Origin: Betaproteobacteria bacterium UBA2293 | GTDB lineage: Bacteria > Pseudomonadota > Gammaproteobacteria > Burkholderiales > Rhodocyclaceae | DNA length: 15,789 nt | Assembly (NCBI GenBank): GCA_002345845.1 | Contig: DDWF01000074.1 | Coordinates: 1 to 15,789, forward strand | Direction: 5' to 3' | Shown: positions 14,613-15,789 of the stretch, piece after piece | How positions within the stretch are numbered: the first letter of the stretch is position 1 | How the letters are laid out: every line of letters begins with the position of its first letter | Notes under the pieces: generated by a model | Databases searched by the model: none | Seen by the model: the letters and a program-made list of their open reading frames with translations, nothing else | What the model was told of the DNA's origin: nothing | Made by a program: the position numbers and the translations under genes

Positions 14613-15789
14613 TCAAGCACGCTCGAGGATCACGGCGATGCCCTGACCGCCACCGATACACATGGTGACCAGTGCGTATTTGCCGCCGATGCGTTCCAGT
14701 TCGTAGAGCGCCTTGGTGGCGATGAAGGCACCGGAACAGCCGACCGGGTGGCCGAGGGCGATGGCGCCGCCGTTGACGTTGACCTTCTCGACGTCCCACT
14801 CCATCGCGCGGTTGACCGCGATCGCCTGGGCGGCGAAGGCCTCGTTGGCCTCGACGAGATCGAGATCGCCGACCCTCCAGCCCGCGCGCTCGAGCGCCTG
14901 GCGGCTGGCGGGGATCGGGCCGGTGCCCATCACCTTGGGATCGACCGCAGCGCGGCCGTAGGCGCGGATCGTCGCCAGGGGCTCGATGCCGAGCATCTTG
15001 GCGACGCTCCCCTTCATCACCACCAGCGCCGCCGCCCCGTCGTTGATGCCCGAGGCGTTGCCCGCGGTGACGGTCCCGTCCTTCTTGAAGGCGGGCTTGA
15101 GCCTGGCCATCCGCTCGAGGCTCGCGCCGTAGCGCGGGTACTCGTCGGTGTCGAAAACCACCGGGTCGCCCTTGCGCTGCGGGATCTCGACCGGGACGAT
15201 CTCGTCCTTGAAGCGCCCGGCGCCGATCGCGGCCTCGGCCTTGTTCTGCGAGGCGACCGCGAAGGCGTCCTGCTCCTCGCGCGTGATGCCGAACTGCTCG
15301 GCGACGTTCTCGGCGGTGATCCCCATGTGATAGCCGTTGATCGCGCAGGTCAGCCCGTCCCGGATCATCGAGTCGGTCATCGCCCAGTCGCCCATCAACT
15401 GGCCGCCGCGCGAGCCGGGCAGCAGGTGCGGGGCGCTGCTCATGCTCTCCTGGCCGCCGGCGACCACGACCTCCGCGTCGCCGTCGCGGATCTCCTGCAT
15501 CGCCAGGTGCACCGCCTTCAGGCCGCTGCCGCAGAGCTTGTTGACGCTCATCGCCGGCACGTTGAAGGGAAGCCCCGCGGCGATGGCCGCCTGCCGCGCC
15601 GGGTTCTGGCCCGCGCCCGCGGTGAGGATCTGCCCCAGGATCACGTCGTCCACCTGGTTCGGCTCGACCCCGGCGCGCTCGAGCGCCGCCTTGATCACCG
15701 CCGCGCCCAGCGCGTGCGCGGGCAGCGAACCGATCGTTCCGTTGAACTTGCCGATGGCCGTACGCACGGCCGACGCGATGACGATCTCT
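14613..15789 (-). CDS. phaA: Acetyl-CoA acetyltransferase (thiolase), nearly complete
   Basis: A biosynthetic-type thiolase that condenses two acetyl-CoA into acetoacetyl-CoA, the first step of polyhydroxybutyrate synthesis, or acts in reverse in degradation. The nucleophilic cysteine is in [11 protein letters not shown], the other active-site residues in [13 protein letters not shown] and CIGGGQG, all intact. The frame is open to the window edge, where the translation reads [15 protein letters not shown]; only a few N-terminal residues are missing, since thiolases of this type begin two or three residues earlier. The visible 391 codons fit the family length of about 393. No phaB or phaC is visible, so phaA is a likely but not certain name. 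A strong terminator follows. Confidence 0.9.
   Translation of the reverse strand, partial: EIVIASAVRTAIGKFNGTIGSLPAHALGAAVIKAALERAGVEPNQVDDVILGQILTAGAGQNPARQAAIAAGLPFNVPAMSVNKLCGSGLKAVHLAMQEIRDGDAEVVVAGGQESMSSAPHLLPGSRGGQLMGDWAMTDSMIRDGLTCAINGYHMGITAENVAEQFGITREEQDAFAVASQNKAEAAIGAGRFKDEIVPVEIPQRKGDPVVFDTDEYPRYGASLERMARLKPAFKKDGTVTAGNASGINDGAAALVVMKGSVAKMLGIEPLATIRAYGRAAVDPKVMGTGPIPASRQALERAGWRVGDLDLVEANEAFAAQAIAVNRAMEWDVEKVNVNGGAIALGHPVGCSGAFIATKALYELERIGGKYALVTMCIGGGQGIAVILERA

Noticed and set aside
14880..15789. Very GC-rich codon use in the thiolase gene, possibly a transferred segment or assembly join
   Set aside because: Counted by eye, blocks here run about 70-82% GC against about 68% in the ATP-grasp gene; the difference is modest, and highly expressed genes often show this bias.

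Overview
The window looks like a chromosomal stretch of a GC-rich betaproteobacterium, most plausibly of the Rhodocyclales type (Dechloromonas, Azonexus, Accumulibacter or relatives). This is inferred from base composition and from the mix of a B12-dependent ribonucleotide reductase tail, a PhaA-like thiolase, DUF2789, DUF5610, PAS-GGDEF signalling and an Anbu protease operon. No rRNA, tRNA, CRISPR array or complete mobile element is visible.

Left region (1-1590): the 3' end of nrdJ is followed by a three-copy imperfect repeat that resembles a transposon end, then a rho-independent terminator. Next comes an isolated 222-residue gene of unknown function. Its ribosome binding site lies inside a perfect 11-bp hairpin. 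About 330 non-coding bases with possible mobile-element debris follow. This is the most accessory-looking part of the window.

Middle-left (1591-6528): small genes of modest annotation. A DUF5610 protein and a DUF3817 membrane protein run leftward. A PAS-GGDEF diguanylate cyclase with an intact product-inhibition site runs rightward and is followed by a GNAT acetyltransferase. A YidB/DUF937 protein faces them across a hairpin terminator. After it come an unrecognised 167-residue protein and a DUF2789 protein.

Middle (6670-9642): a periplasmic thioredoxin domain fused to a CcdA/DsbD-like membrane domain sits 57 bases upstream of a Na+/phosphate cotransporter-family protein with a PhoU-like tail. 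The second gene ends four bases from the end of alkA on the other strand, and the two stop codons lie in the arms of one perfect hairpin.

Right (9647-15789, all leftward): a near-complete acetyl-CoA acetyltransferase with a strong terminator is followed by an operon of a circularly permuted ATP-grasp enzyme, an alpha-E protein and the proteasome homologue Anbu. The last two overlap by four bases. A well-formed sigma-54 promoter lies just upstream of the operon, with two GCACC half-sites further up, which suggests control by an enhancer-binding protein, possibly NtrC and nitrogen status. The transglutaminase gene that often accompanies this set is not present here. Downstream on the same strand lies an alkB-alkA pair for alkylation repair of DNA, joined by a one-base stop/start overlap.

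The ATP-grasp/alpha-E/Anbu operon is a known but functionally unresolved system; its sigma-54 promoter is the most informative regulatory signal here. The orphan gene at 595 with its RBS hairpin is the best candidate for something undescribed.
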